Shown here: piece by piece, positions 42,127 through 50,265 of the stretch
How positions within the stretch are numbered: the stretch's first letter is position 1
Layout: the number at the start of each line of letters is the position of its first letter
NCBI GenBank assembly: GCA_003481005.1
Contig: QUKC01000021.1
Location: 1 to 54,071 of the forward strand
Direction: 5' to 3'
Source: Firmicutes bacterium TM09-10
GTDB lineage: Bacteria; Bacillota; Clostridia; Lachnospirales; Lachnospiraceae
Length of the DNA: 54,071 bases
The notes under the pieces: model-generated
What the model was told of the DNA's origin: nothing
The model's input: only the letters and a program-made list of their open reading frames with translations
The model's database searches: none
Made by a program: the position numbers and the translations under genes

Positions 42127-43227
42127 ATGTCCGGTTCTGTTTTTGGCACCATTTTCCGCGTTTCCACATGGGGAGAATCCCATGGCAAGGCGATCGGCGC
42201 TGTCATAGATGGCTGTCCGGCAGGCCTTCCCTTATGCGAGGCTGATATCCAGCCTTATCTCGACAGGAGAAAGCCCGGCTCCGGCAAATATGTCACTCAG
42301 CGAAAGGAGGCTGACGAGGTTCAGATCCTCTCCGGCATTTTCGATGGAAAAACAACGGGAACGCCAATTTCCCTGCTCGTCTATAATACCTCTCAGCGAT
42401 CCACCGATTATACGGAAATCGCCCAGAACTACCGCCCCGGACATGCAGACTACACCTTTGATGAAAAATACGGCTTTCGTGACTATCGCGGCGGCGGCCG
42501 TTCCTCCGGAAGAGAAACGACCGGACGTGTTGCTGCCGGTGCAATCGCCATAAAGATCTTAAACCGGCTCGGTATCGATGTCTGCGCCTATACCCGTTCG
42601 ATCGGTCCTGTTTCCATTCATCCGGATACCTTTGACCGGGAAGCAATCACTCAGACCGCTACTGGTATGCCGGATAAAAAAGCTTCCGCCGACGCAGAAG
42701 CCTTTCTCGAAACCTGTATTAAAAATCAGGATTCCTCCGGCGGTGTGATCGAATGCTGTGTGACCGGTCTTCCTGCCGGGATCGGCGATCCGGTCTTTGA
42801 CAAGCTTGATGCAAGGCTTGCTTCAGCGATCATGTCCATCGGTGCAGTCAAAGCTGTTGAAATCGGTGACGGCATCGAGGTTTCTTCCCGCAAAGGCTCC
42901 GAAAACAACGATGCCTTTTGCATAAAGGATGGACAGGTTTCCAAGAAAACCAACCACGCCGGCGGTATTTTAGGCGGCATCAGCGACGGCTCTCCCGTCC
43001 TTCTGCGCGCTCATATCAAGCCAACTCCATCCATCTTTCAGCCACAGCAAACCATCGGCCGTGACCATATGGAACGTACGCTGCAGATCAAGGGACGCCA
43101 CGATCCTGTCATCGTTCCCCGCGCAGTCGTGGTTGTAGAAAGCATGACAGCCCTGACCATACTGGATCTGATGCTGTCCAATATGGGGGCACGAATGGAT
43201 CATCTTGAAAAAATCTACACGAAATAA
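42127..43227 (+). CDS. aroC: Chorismate synthase
   Basis: 366 residues from ATG 42127, after AAAGGAG; the open frame upstream contains the promoter region. It converts EPSP to chorismate with reduced FMN, the last step of the shikimate pathway. Signatures: GESHGKAIGAVIDGCPAG, DYRGGGRSSGRETTGRVAAGA, and GGILGGISDGSPVLLRAHIKPTPS; RHDPVIVPRAVVVVESM ends the fold. No other aro gene is close. It is followed by a shared terminator. Confidence 0.95.
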   Translation: MSGSVFGTIFRVSTWGESHGKAIGAVIDGCPAGLPLCEADIQPYLDRRKPGSGKYVTQRKEADEVQILSGIFDGKTTGTPISLLVYNTSQRSTDYTEIAQNYRPGHADYTFDEKYGFRDYRGGGRSSGRETTGRVAAGAIAIKILNRLGIDVCAYTRSIGPVSIHPDTFDREAITQTATGMPDKKASADAEAFLETCIKNQDSSGGVIECCVTGLPAGIGDPVFDKLDARLASAIMSIGAVKAVEIGDGIEVSSRKGSENNDAFCIKDGQVSKKTNHAGGILGGISDGSPVLLRAHIKPTPSIFQPQQTIGRDHMERTLQIKGRHDPVIVPRAVVVVESMTALTILDLMLSNMGARMDHLEKIYTK

Positions 43228-43318
43228 GCACTTTTGTTTTCTTTGGCAGAAGCTCTGCACCAGCTGCAACGCCAATGATTTTTCTTTCCTATCAACACGC
43301 GTTTCAAGGCGCACCCAT

Positions 43319-43355
43319 AAAAATTCCCCACCGGCCTTTGCCGATGGGGAATTTT
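43319..43355. terminator. Bidirectional terminator between aroC and the lactonase gene
   Basis: AAAATTCCCC with CCGGC inner stem, loop CTTT, GCCG, GGGGAATTTT. It lies between two converging stop codons, with A/T runs on both sides. Confidence 0.9.
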
Positions 43356-43361
43356 CTGATT

Positions 43362-44423
43362 CTATTCTTCTTCCAGTCTGTGGAAAATAACGCAGTTAGG
43401 CTGATCCACCTTGATCTCCGGCCCGTTCATAACGATCAATCCGGTATCCGGGTGCACTGTAAAGAATGTCATTGTATTCGATTCGTGATTTAAGGAAACC
43501 AGATGTCTATTATCCGGGAACAGCATCGCATCCTTCGGATATTCTCCACTGATAGGCAGACAGAACAGTTTCGTCAAAAGTCCGGTCTTCTGGTCAATCT
43601 TGTACATTACGACGCTGTTATCTCCCGCATTGGAGCTGATCAGATACTGGAAATCCTCCGAAAGATTCAGCGCACTCGCTGCGGAATTACTCGCATGATA
43701 ATCGTTGACTGTGGAGATCGTCTGTATCTTTTCAAAGAACGGATTGCCTTTTTTTTCTTCATAGGTATAAACATCTATGATATTTTTCAGTTCATGAACG
43801 ATGTAAAGAATCCTTCCGTCCCTGCTGAATTTGATATGACGGGGTGCAGATTCCATTTCACTGCGGATAACATCTGCCAGTGTCAGCTTACCGGTCTGAT
43901 GGTCGAGACGGTATACCTTGACATGATCCATGCCAAGATCTGCTGCACACAGATAGTGATTGTCTCTCGTCATCTTCACGCAGCTGACGTGGGGACGGAA
44001 ATTCCGCTCTGCAATACTGCCCAGTCCACGATGGAAAATCTCATCCGTAATCTCTCCGACACTGCCGTCCTCCTTCAAACGCAGCGCTGTGATCTTGCCG
44101 TCATGCCAGCCTGCCACGAACAGGAAACGATCTTCATAATCTGTGGAAAGATAGCAGCCGCGCATGCCATTAATGCCCGCCATGTTGATCGGTTTTAAAT
44201 GTCCATCCTTTAAAATTTCATAGGATTCCACACCAAAGTCTGTAATGGAATACAGCCATTTACGGTTGTGCGAAATCGTCAGATAGGATGAGTTCGTAAT
44301 CTCGACACGATCCTTTAATGTAAATCTTCCATTTTCTACATCTACATCATAAATCGTAATACCATGATTGTCTCCCATTGTATAGGTAGAGACATAGGCA
44401 ACGTACTTTTTCTGATTTGTCAT
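43362..44423 (-). CDS. Seven-bladed beta-propeller lactonase family protein
   Basis: 353 residues from ATG 44423, which has AGGAGG 7 bases upstream; the TTG at 44429 is rejected. The repeating propeller pattern is clear (YVAYVSTYTMGDNHGITIYDVD, YLTISHNRKWLYSITD, RHIKFSRDGRILYIVHEL, DAMLFPDNRHLVSLNHESNTM), matching the 6-phosphogluconolactonase-like family PF10282. No signal peptide is seen. Most members lack proven activity, and no other pentose-phosphate genes are near, so the exact reaction is uncertain. Confidence 0.85.
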   Translation of the reverse strand: MTNQKKYVAYVSTYTMGDNHGITIYDVDVENGRFTLKDRVEITNSSYLTISHNRKWLYSITDFGVESYEILKDGHLKPINMAGINGMRGCYLSTDYEDRFLFVAGWHDGKITALRLKEDGSVGEITDEIFHRGLGSIAERNFRPHVSCVKMTRDNHYLCAADLGMDHVKVYRLDHQTGKLTLADVIRSEMESAPRHIKFSRDGRILYIVHELKNIIDVYTYEEKKGNPFFEKIQTISTVNDYHASNSAASALNLSEDFQYLISSNAGDNSVVMYKIDQKTGLLTKLFCLPISGEYPKDAMLFPDNRHLVSLNHESNTMTFFTVHPDTGLIVMNGPEIKVDQPNCVIFHRLEEE

Positions 44424-44552
44424 GTTCAAACCTCCTGCGGCAAAAATGTTCTGCTCATTTATTTTACCATACCTGTCCCGTTTTTGTTAATCCCTTTTTC
44501 ACTTTTCGTTCCAGTTCCATCCTTGCATTCACAACGAACCCTCCAAAACCGT

Positions 44553-44645
44553 TTTTTGGCGCCTTGGGGTAGTCCCATCCGAGCGAAAGCGTGTCTGCGC
44601 GCACGCAGCCTGCCCCTGTGCGGGAATAGCCCAAGGCGCCAAAAA
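44553..44645. ncRNA. 93-nt structured element, long stem with internal hairpin
   Basis: 24-base arms (44553-44576 and 44622-44645) pair at 22 of 24 positions, including the self-complementary GGCGCC next to TTTTT/AAAAA ends. The 45-nt loop holds a GC-rich GCGTG/CACGC hairpin. T-runs at both ends would let it act as a terminator in either direction, but the large structured loop is unusual. It lies in the 378-base gap between the lactonase and regulator starts, and no gene is supported in that gap. Confidence 0.5.
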
Positions 44646-44709
44646 TCGCCCTAAAATGGCGTTCTTCCTGCACCCGCGAAAAAACTATGTAAAATATTAT
44701 TTTCCCCAT

Positions 44710-44737
44710 TGACAGACCCGTCAAAAAACGTATAATA
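44710..44737 (+). promoter_or_regulatory. Consensus promoter of the polyamine regulator/operon
   Basis: TTGACA (44710-44715), 16-bp spacer, TATAAT (44732-44737); both boxes perfect. It is followed by the GTTTA/TAAAC half-sites. Confidence 0.9.
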
Positions 44738-44753
44738 AAGCTCAGTGCGTTTG

Positions 44754-44780
44754 TTTAGTATCATTAAACTTTTTGTTTAA
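44754..44780 (+). promoter_or_regulatory. Triple half-site operator GTTTA / TAAAC / GTTTAA
   Basis: GTTTA (44754), TAAAC (44765) and GTTTA (44775) alternate in orientation at 11- and 10-base spacing, about one helical turn each, between the promoter and the regulator ATG. This is the likely binding site of the XRE-cupin regulator itself. Confidence 0.55.
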
Positions 44781-44801
44781 AATAACTATGAAGGATCAGA
44801 C

Positions 44802-45341
44802 ATGAAAATCGGAGCAAAGGTAAAGGAACTGCGAGTGCAAAAGGGACTGACACAGGAGGAGCTGGCTGACCGGACAGAGCTTTCCAAAGGCTTTATCTCT
44901 CAGCTGGAGCGGGATCTGACCTCTCCTTCCATCGCAACCCTGATGGACATCCTGCAGGCACTGGGAACAGATTTAAAGGATTTCTTTAATGAAGAACCGG
45001 AAGAGCAGATCGTTTTTAAAGAAAGCGACTACTTTGAAAAGCTGGACGAAGAATACGGCAACAAAACCGAATGGATCATTCCAAACGCCCAGAAAAACAT
45101 TATGGAGCCCATCCGCCTGACGCTTGCACCGGGCGGCAGCACCTATCCGGACAACCCCCACGAAGGGGAAGAGTTCGGCTATATATTAAGCGGCAGCATC
45201 ACGATCCATATCGGCAAAAAGAGCTACCGCGCCAAAAAGGGCGAATCCTTTTATTTTACGCCTAAGTCGACACATTATATTTCGGCAAGTAAAAAGACGG
45301 GAGCAAGCCTGATCTGGGTTTCCAGTCCTCCAAGCTTTTAA
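44802..45341 (+). CDS. XRE-family regulator with C-terminal cupin domain (PuuR type)
   Basis: 179 residues. The N-terminal helix-turn-helix (about 1-60; KELRVQKGLTQEELADRTELSKGFISQLERD) precedes a linker and a cupin domain (about 105-178; PHEGEEFGYILSGSITIHIGKKSYRAKKGESFYFTPKSTHYI). Regulators of this form control polyamine uptake or breakdown genes and sense the ligand in the cupin. It lies 121 bases upstream of potA on the same strand, has a consensus promoter with half-site operators, and so probably represses itself and potABCD. Confidence 0.9.
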   Translation: MKIGAKVKELRVQKGLTQEELADRTELSKGFISQLERDLTSPSIATLMDILQALGTDLKDFFNEEPEEQIVFKESDYFEKLDEEYGNKTEWIIPNAQKNIMEPIRLTLAPGGSTYPDNPHEGEEFGYILSGSITIHIGKKSYRAKKGESFYFTPKSTHYISASKKTGASLIWVSSPPSF

Positions 45342-45462
45342 TGTTCGAAGCTGACGCAAACTATAAACACACTGTCAGGAAAAGTCGTCTTTTGCGCTGA
45401 CATTTCATTATTTGAAGGAAGGGACAGTATCCGCTGTCGGATACCGCATGGGAGAAGTACCA

Positions 45463-46536
45463 ATGAGCAACCGACTGATCGATTTACAGCACATCACCAA
45501 AATTTACGATGACAACACCGTACTGGATGATCTGAACCTCTACATCCGGGAGAACGAGTTTTTAACCCTCCTTGGCCCCAGCGGCTGCGGAAAAACAACA
45601 ACTCTGCGCATTATCGGCGGTTTTGAAAAGCCGGATAATGGCTGCGTTTTATTCAACGGCAAGGACATCACAAACATGCCGCCCAACAAACGTCAGCTAA
45701 ACACCGTTTTCCAGAAATATGCCCTCTTTCCCCATATGACGATCGCAGAAAATATCGCCTTCGGTTTAAAGATCAAGGGAAAGACCAAAAGCTATATTCA
45801 GGACAAAATCCGTTATGCCCTCAAGCTGGTCAACCTTGACGGCTACGAAAACCGTATGCCTGATTCTCTAAGCGGCGGTCAGCAGCAGCGTATTGCCATT
45901 GCACGGGCGATCGTAAATGAGCCAAAGCTCCTGCTTCTCGATGAGCCCCTCGGTGCCCTGGACTTAAAGCTGCGCCAGGACATGCAGTATGAGCTGATTC
46001 GTCTGAAAAATGAGCTCGGCATCACATTCATCTATGTCACTCATGACCAGGAAGAAGCTCTGACCATGTCCGATACCATCGTTGTTATGAACCAGGGCTA
46101 CATTCAGCAGATCGGCACGCCGGAAAAGATCTACAATGAGCCGGAGAATGCTTTCGTTGCAGACTTCATCGGAGACTCCAACATCATCGACGGCATCATG
46201 ATCCGCGATGAGCTTGTTTCCATCCTCGGACAGAAGTTTCCCTGCGTGGATAAGGGCTTTGGCACAAACAAGCCCGTCGATGTTGTAATCCGTCCGGAAG
46301 ACGTGGATCTGGTCAAACCGGAAGAAGGAACGCTGACCGGAACAGTAACACATCTGATCTTTAAGGGCGTTCATTATGAAATGGAAGTAACCGCAAACGG
46401 CTTTGAATGGCTGGTACACTCCACCGATATGTTCCCGGTGGGCACAGAGGTCGGCATCCGCGTCGATCCCTTCGATATCCAGATCATGAACAAGCCTGCT
46501 TCGGAAGATGAGGAGGCGGTATCCATCGATGAGTAA
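45463..46536 (+). CDS. potA: Spermidine/putrescine ABC importer, ATP-binding protein
   Basis: 357 residues from ATG 45463, which follows GGGAG; earlier in-frame ATGs overlap or precede that site. Walker [14 protein letters not shown]-loop [11 protein letters not shown], signature [14 protein letters not shown], Walker [14 protein letters not shown]-loop VTHDQEEA, then a C-terminal TOBE regulatory domain (about 240-345). It powers polyamine uptake with PotB and PotC. A small GTATCC/GGATAC hairpin (about 45429-45446) lies just ahead of the ribosome site. Confidence 0.94.
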   Translation: MSNRLIDLQHITKIYDDNTVLDDLNLYIRENEFLTLLGPSGCGKTTTLRIIGGFEKPDNGCVLFNGKDITNMPPNKRQLNTVFQKYALFPHMTIAENIAFGLKIKGKTKSYIQDKIRYALKLVNLDGYENRMPDSLSGGQQQRIAIARAIVNEPKLLLLDEPLGALDLKLRQDMQYELIRLKNELGITFIYVTHDQEEALTMSDTIVVMNQGYIQQIGTPEKIYNEPENAFVADFIGDSNIIDGIMIRDELVSILGQKFPCVDKGFGTNKPVDVVIRPEDVDLVKPEEGTLTGTVTHLIFKGVHYEMEVTANGFEWLVHSTDMFPVGTEVGIRVDPFDIQIMNKPASEDEEAVSIDE

Positions 46537-47386
46537 ACCAGTGAAAAAAAATACGATGCCAAAGGCGCCGTGGCCCCACAACAGGCTCATGGCTGCGCCA
46601 TATCTGTTCTGGTCTGCCGCATTTATCATCATCCCGCTGTGTATGATCTTTTACTACGGACTCACAGACAGAAGCGGTGCATTTACCTTTGAAAATGTCG
46701 CTGCCATCTCCTCGCCGGAGCATATGAAGGCACTGATTACTGCACTCGTGCTTTCCTTAATCAGCACAGTTGTCTGTCTTGCCCTTGCCTACCCCCTTGC
46801 CATGATCCTGGCAGGCAGGCATGTCAGCCAGCAGAGCTTTATTGTCCTGATTTTCATCCTTCCCATGTGGATGAACTTTCTCCTGCGCACCCTTGCATGG
46901 CAGACACTCCTTGAAAAAACAGGCGTCATCAACTCGGTACTGTCCTTTTTCGGGCTGCCGACCTTAAATATCATCAATACCCCAGGCGCGATTATCCTCG
47001 GCATGGTATATAACTTCCTGCCGTTTATGGTATTGCCCCTGTATAATGCACTGACAAAGATTGACCCGAATGTCATCAATGCCGCCCACGATCTCGGTGC
47101 CAACTGGTTCCAGACCTTTTTACGCGTTATTTTCCCGCTGAGTCTCCCTGGTGTCATCAGCGGCATCACAATGGTGTTCGTACCTGCTCTGACAACCTTC
47201 GTGATTTCGAATCTGCTGGGTGGCAGCAAGATCCTGCTGATCGGAAACGTTATTGAGCAGGAATTCACTCAGGCAAGCAACTGGCATTTAGGCAGCGGTC
47301 TTTCCATTGTTTTGATGGTATTTATCCTGATCAACATGCTGATGACTGCAATTTTTGATAAAAACGGGGAGGGAACTTCCTTATGA
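46529..47386 (+). CDS. potB: Spermidine/putrescine ABC importer, permease
   Basis: 285 residues from ATG 46529, which overlaps the potA stop (ATGAGTAA). About six membrane segments ([20 protein letters not shown] and onward) and the EAA loop [30 protein letters not shown] that contacts PotA. The partner permease follows with a 4-base overlap. Confidence 0.94.
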   Translation: MSKPVKKNTMPKAPWPHNRLMAAPYLFWSAAFIIIPLCMIFYYGLTDRSGAFTFENVAAISSPEHMKALITALVLSLISTVVCLALAYPLAMILAGRHVSQQSFIVLIFILPMWMNFLLRTLAWQTLLEKTGVINSVLSFFGLPTLNIINTPGAIILGMVYNFLPFMVLPLYNALTKIDPNVINAAHDLGANWFQTFLRVIFPLSLPGVISGITMVFVPALTTFVISNLLGGSKILLIGNVIEQEFTQASNWHLGSGLSIVLMVFILINMLMTAIFDKNGEGTSL

Positions 47387-48168
47387 TAAAAACAACTGCC
47401 CACAAAATTTATATCGCCCTGATTTTTATCTTCATGTATGCCCCCATCGCAACGCTGGTCGTTCTTTCCTTTAACGCCAGCAAAACCCGGGCAAAATGGG
47501 GCGGCTTTACAACGAAATGGTACACTCAGCTGTTTTCCAACTCAGAAATCATGCAGGCACTTTACAACACGCTCCTGATTGCGCTGTTATCTGCTGTTTT
47601 TGCAACGCTGATCGGCACCATTGCCGCACTGTCCATTCAGGGCATGAAAAAAAAGAGCCGTGCTGTGTTGATGAGCATCACCAATATCCCAATGTTGAAT
47701 GCCGAGATCGTAACCGGTATTTCCCTGATGCTTCTGTTTTTAACCTTTAAAGCGCGTTTTGGTTTTATCACCATCCTGCTCTCCCACATAACCTTCAATA
47801 TTCCCTATGTGATCCTGAGCGTTATGCCGCGCTTAAAGCAATTAAACCCAAGTGTTTACGAAGCTGCCCTCGATCTGGGCGCATCCCCCTGGCAGGCATT
47901 TTTCAAGGTCGTATTTCCTGATCTGCTGCCCGGTGTCATGTCCGGATTTTTAATGGCCTTTACGATGTCCCTGGATGACTTTATCATCACGCACTTTACG
48001 AAGGGTCCCGGCGTAGATACCCTTTCCACCAAAATCTACACCGAGGTTAAAAAGGGCATTAAGCCGGAAATGTATGCACTTTCCACACTTATTTTTATGA
48101 CCGTTCTGGTTCTTCTGATCCTTGTCAACAAGGCTCCGAAGCCAAAGGAAAAACAACTGTCTTCCTAA
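47383..48168 (+). CDS. potC: Spermidine/putrescine ABC importer, permease
   Basis: 261 residues, six membrane segments. EAA loop YEAALDLGASPWQAFFKVVFPDLLPGVMSG and the conserved SLDDFIITHFTKGPGVDTLSTKIY near the C terminus are typical of PotC. The ATG overlaps the potB stop by 4 bases. Confidence 0.95.
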   Translation: MIKTTAHKIYIALIFIFMYAPIATLVVLSFNASKTRAKWGGFTTKWYTQLFSNSEIMQALYNTLLIALLSAVFATLIGTIAALSIQGMKKKSRAVLMSITNIPMLNAEIVTGISLMLLFLTFKARFGFITILLSHITFNIPYVILSVMPRLKQLNPSVYEAALDLGASPWQAFFKVVFPDLLPGVMSGFLMAFTMSLDDFIITHFTKGPGVDTLSTKIYTEVKKGIKPEMYALSTLIFMTVLVLLILVNKAPKPKEKQLSS

Positions 48169-48198
48169 ACTATTTTACTTACAGAAAGGAATCCATTC

Positions 48199-49281
48199 AT
48201 GAAAAAGAACACCATTGCAAAACTCCTTACTGCTGCCCTGTGCACCGGCCTGATCGCAGGCATGACAACCGGCTGCGGCAGCACTTCCTCTGCTTCCGGC
48301 GAAAACGGACAGGTCATCGTCTACAACTGGGGGGAATACATCGATTCCGATACGATCACCATGTTTGAAGAAGAAACCGGTATAAAGGTGGTTTATGATG
48401 AATTTGAAACCAACGAAATCATGTATCCCAAGGTAGAAACCGGTGCTTCCGAATATGATGTCATCTGCCCTTCCGACTACATGATCAGCAAGATGATTGA
48501 AAACGATCTGCTCTCCGAGCTGAACTTCGATAACATGCCCAATGCCAAGGCAAACATCGGCGAACAGTATTGGGAGCAGTCCAAGGGCTTTGATCCGGAA
48601 AACAAATATTCCGTTCCTTACTGCTGGGGAACTGTCGGCATTCTGTACAACAAAACCATGGTAGAGGAGCCGGTTGACAGCTGGTCGATCCTCTGGGATG
48701 AAAAATATGCCGACAGCATTCTGATGCAGGACTCCGTACGCGATGCATTTATGGTTGCACTCAAATTAAACGGCAATTCCATGAATACCCTTGACGAAAC
48801 CGAGCTTGCAGCTGCACGGGACCTGCTGATCAAACAGAAGCCTCTTGTACAGGCATACGTTATCGACCAGGTGCGTGACAAGATGATCGGCGGCGAAGCA
48901 GCACTCGGCGTTATCTACTCCGGCGAAGCGATTTTCACTCAGCGTGAAAACCCGGATCTGGAATATGTCATCCCGAAGGAGGGTACCAATGTCTGGATCG
49001 ATTCCTGGGTAATTCCCAAGAACGCTCCCAATAAGGAAAATGCAGAAAAGTTCATTGACTTTATGTGCCGCGGTGACGTTGCTTTAAAGAATTTCGAGTA
49101 CATTACCTACTCCACTCCCAACGATGCAGCCCGCGACCTGATCGAGGACGAAGACCTGAAAAATTCCAAAATTGCTTTCCCGGATTTAAGCCAGTATTCC
49201 GGTCTGGAAACCTTTACCTATCTCGGTGAAGACGGGGATTCCCTCTATAATGACATGTGGAAGGAAGTTAAATCCAACTAA
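48199..49281 (+). CDS. potD: Spermidine/putrescine-binding lipoprotein
   Basis: 360 residues. A signal peptide ends in a lipobox (MTTGC, Cys about residue 26), followed by a short Ser/Gly linker. The mature part begins VIVYNWGEYIDSDTITMFEEETGIKV, the PotD signature, and includes YDVICPSDYMISKMI and WIDSWVIPKNAPNKENAEKFIDFM. It delivers polyamines to PotBC. AAAGGAATCC precedes ATG 48199. Confidence 0.95.
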   Translation: MKKNTIAKLLTAALCTGLIAGMTTGCGSTSSASGENGQVIVYNWGEYIDSDTITMFEEETGIKVVYDEFETNEIMYPKVETGASEYDVICPSDYMISKMIENDLLSELNFDNMPNAKANIGEQYWEQSKGFDPENKYSVPYCWGTVGILYNKTMVEEPVDSWSILWDEKYADSILMQDSVRDAFMVALKLNGNSMNTLDETELAAARDLLIKQKPLVQAYVIDQVRDKMIGGEAALGVIYSGEAIFTQRENPDLEYVIPKEGTNVWIDSWVIPKNAPNKENAEKFIDFMCRGDVALKNFEYITYSTPNDAARDLIEDEDLKNSKIAFPDLSQYSGLETFTYLGEDGDSLYNDMWKEVKSN

Positions 49282-49284
49282 CTT

Positions 49285-50190
49285 ATGGAACGCATTTTAC
49301 ATTATGAAATCAAAGCAAGCGACGATTCTCCTACCGTCGCTTGCTTTTTAAAACGGCAGGGGTATTCCTCCGCCAACTTAACAGATTTAAAAAAGATGCC
49401 GGAAAGCATCCTCATAAACGGTACTCCCTCCTATATGATCCGCCACCTGCAGGGAGGCGACCGCTTAACCGTGCACATTCAGGAAACTGCGGTCTCTGAA
49501 AAAATACCCCCCGTTTATCATCCTCTGGACATCGTTTACGAGGATGAAGACCTCATGGTGATCAACAAACCAGCCGATCTTCCGATCCATCCGTCGATGC
49601 GCAACTACACCCATTCCCTTGCAAACGGGCTCGCCTGGTATTTTGCTCAGAAAGACTGTCCCTTCGTCTTTCGCTGTATCAACCGACTCGATCATAACAC
49701 CTCCGGTCTGACAATCGTCGCAAAGCATTTGGTCAGCGGCAGTATTCTCGCAACCATGGTCCGGAACCGGGAAATCCACCGGGAATACCTCGGAATCTCT
49801 CGCGGCAGGGTCACTCCCTCCTCCGGAACCATCACCGCTCCACTGGGACGAAAGGACGGCTCCATCATCGAGCGTACCATCGACTTTGAACATGGCGAAT
49901 CTGCCATTACTCACTATGAAGTGTTGGAAGAAAAAAACGGACACAGTCTGGTCCGCCTGACACTGGAAACCGGCCGTACCCACCAGATCCGGATCCATAT
50001 GAAATATCTGGGCTATCCGCTGATCGGAGATTCCCTCTATAATCCCGATATGGAGTGGATTTCCAGACAGGCGCTGCATGCAACCCGTCTGCGTTTTCAT
50101 CATCCCATCACCAAAGAACCTCTGGAATTTCATGTTCCCCTCCCGCAGGACATGCAAAACGTACTGGAGGGCATCCGGCCCGATGCCTGA
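49285..50190 (+). CDS. RluA-family RNA pseudouridine synthase
   Basis: 301 residues. A short S4-like N-terminal region (about 10-75) precedes the catalytic domain, with the active-site Asp in FRCINRLDHNTSGLTIVAK. DIVYEDEDLMVINKPADLPIHPS, LETGRTHQIRIHMKYLGYPLIGD and ALHATRLRFHHPIT are family motifs. It isomerises uridines in rRNA or tRNA; the target position is not predictable. The ATG is only 4 bases after the potD stop, with no good ribosome site of its own, so it is translated by coupling from potD. Confidence 0.92.
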   Translation: MERILHYEIKASDDSPTVACFLKRQGYSSANLTDLKKMPESILINGTPSYMIRHLQGGDRLTVHIQETAVSEKIPPVYHPLDIVYEDEDLMVINKPADLPIHPSMRNYTHSLANGLAWYFAQKDCPFVFRCINRLDHNTSGLTIVAKHLVSGSILATMVRNREIHREYLGISRGRVTPSSGTITAPLGRKDGSIIERTIDFEHGESAITHYEVLEEKNGHSLVRLTLETGRTHQIRIHMKYLGYPLIGDSLYNPDMEWISRQALHATRLRFHHPITKEPLEFHVPLPQDMQNVLEGIRPDA

Positions 50191-50203
50191 TGCCCTCCTT
50201 TTG
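50166..50203 (+). terminator. Terminator of the pot-rluA operon
   Basis: GGAGGGCATC, loop, GATGCCCTCC, TTTT. The left arm is within the last codons of the pseudouridine synthase gene. Confidence 0.88.
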
Positions 50204-50265
50204 CTTTCGACATACCTCTGCTTTCAACTGAGCGTACTATGGTGCAGCACTTATGTCTATTTCTG

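Noticed and set aside
44464..44724. 86-codon minus-strand ORF in the gap before the polyamine regulator
   Set aside because: It spans the 93-nt stem structure, and its composition reflects the hairpin arms; no ribosome site.
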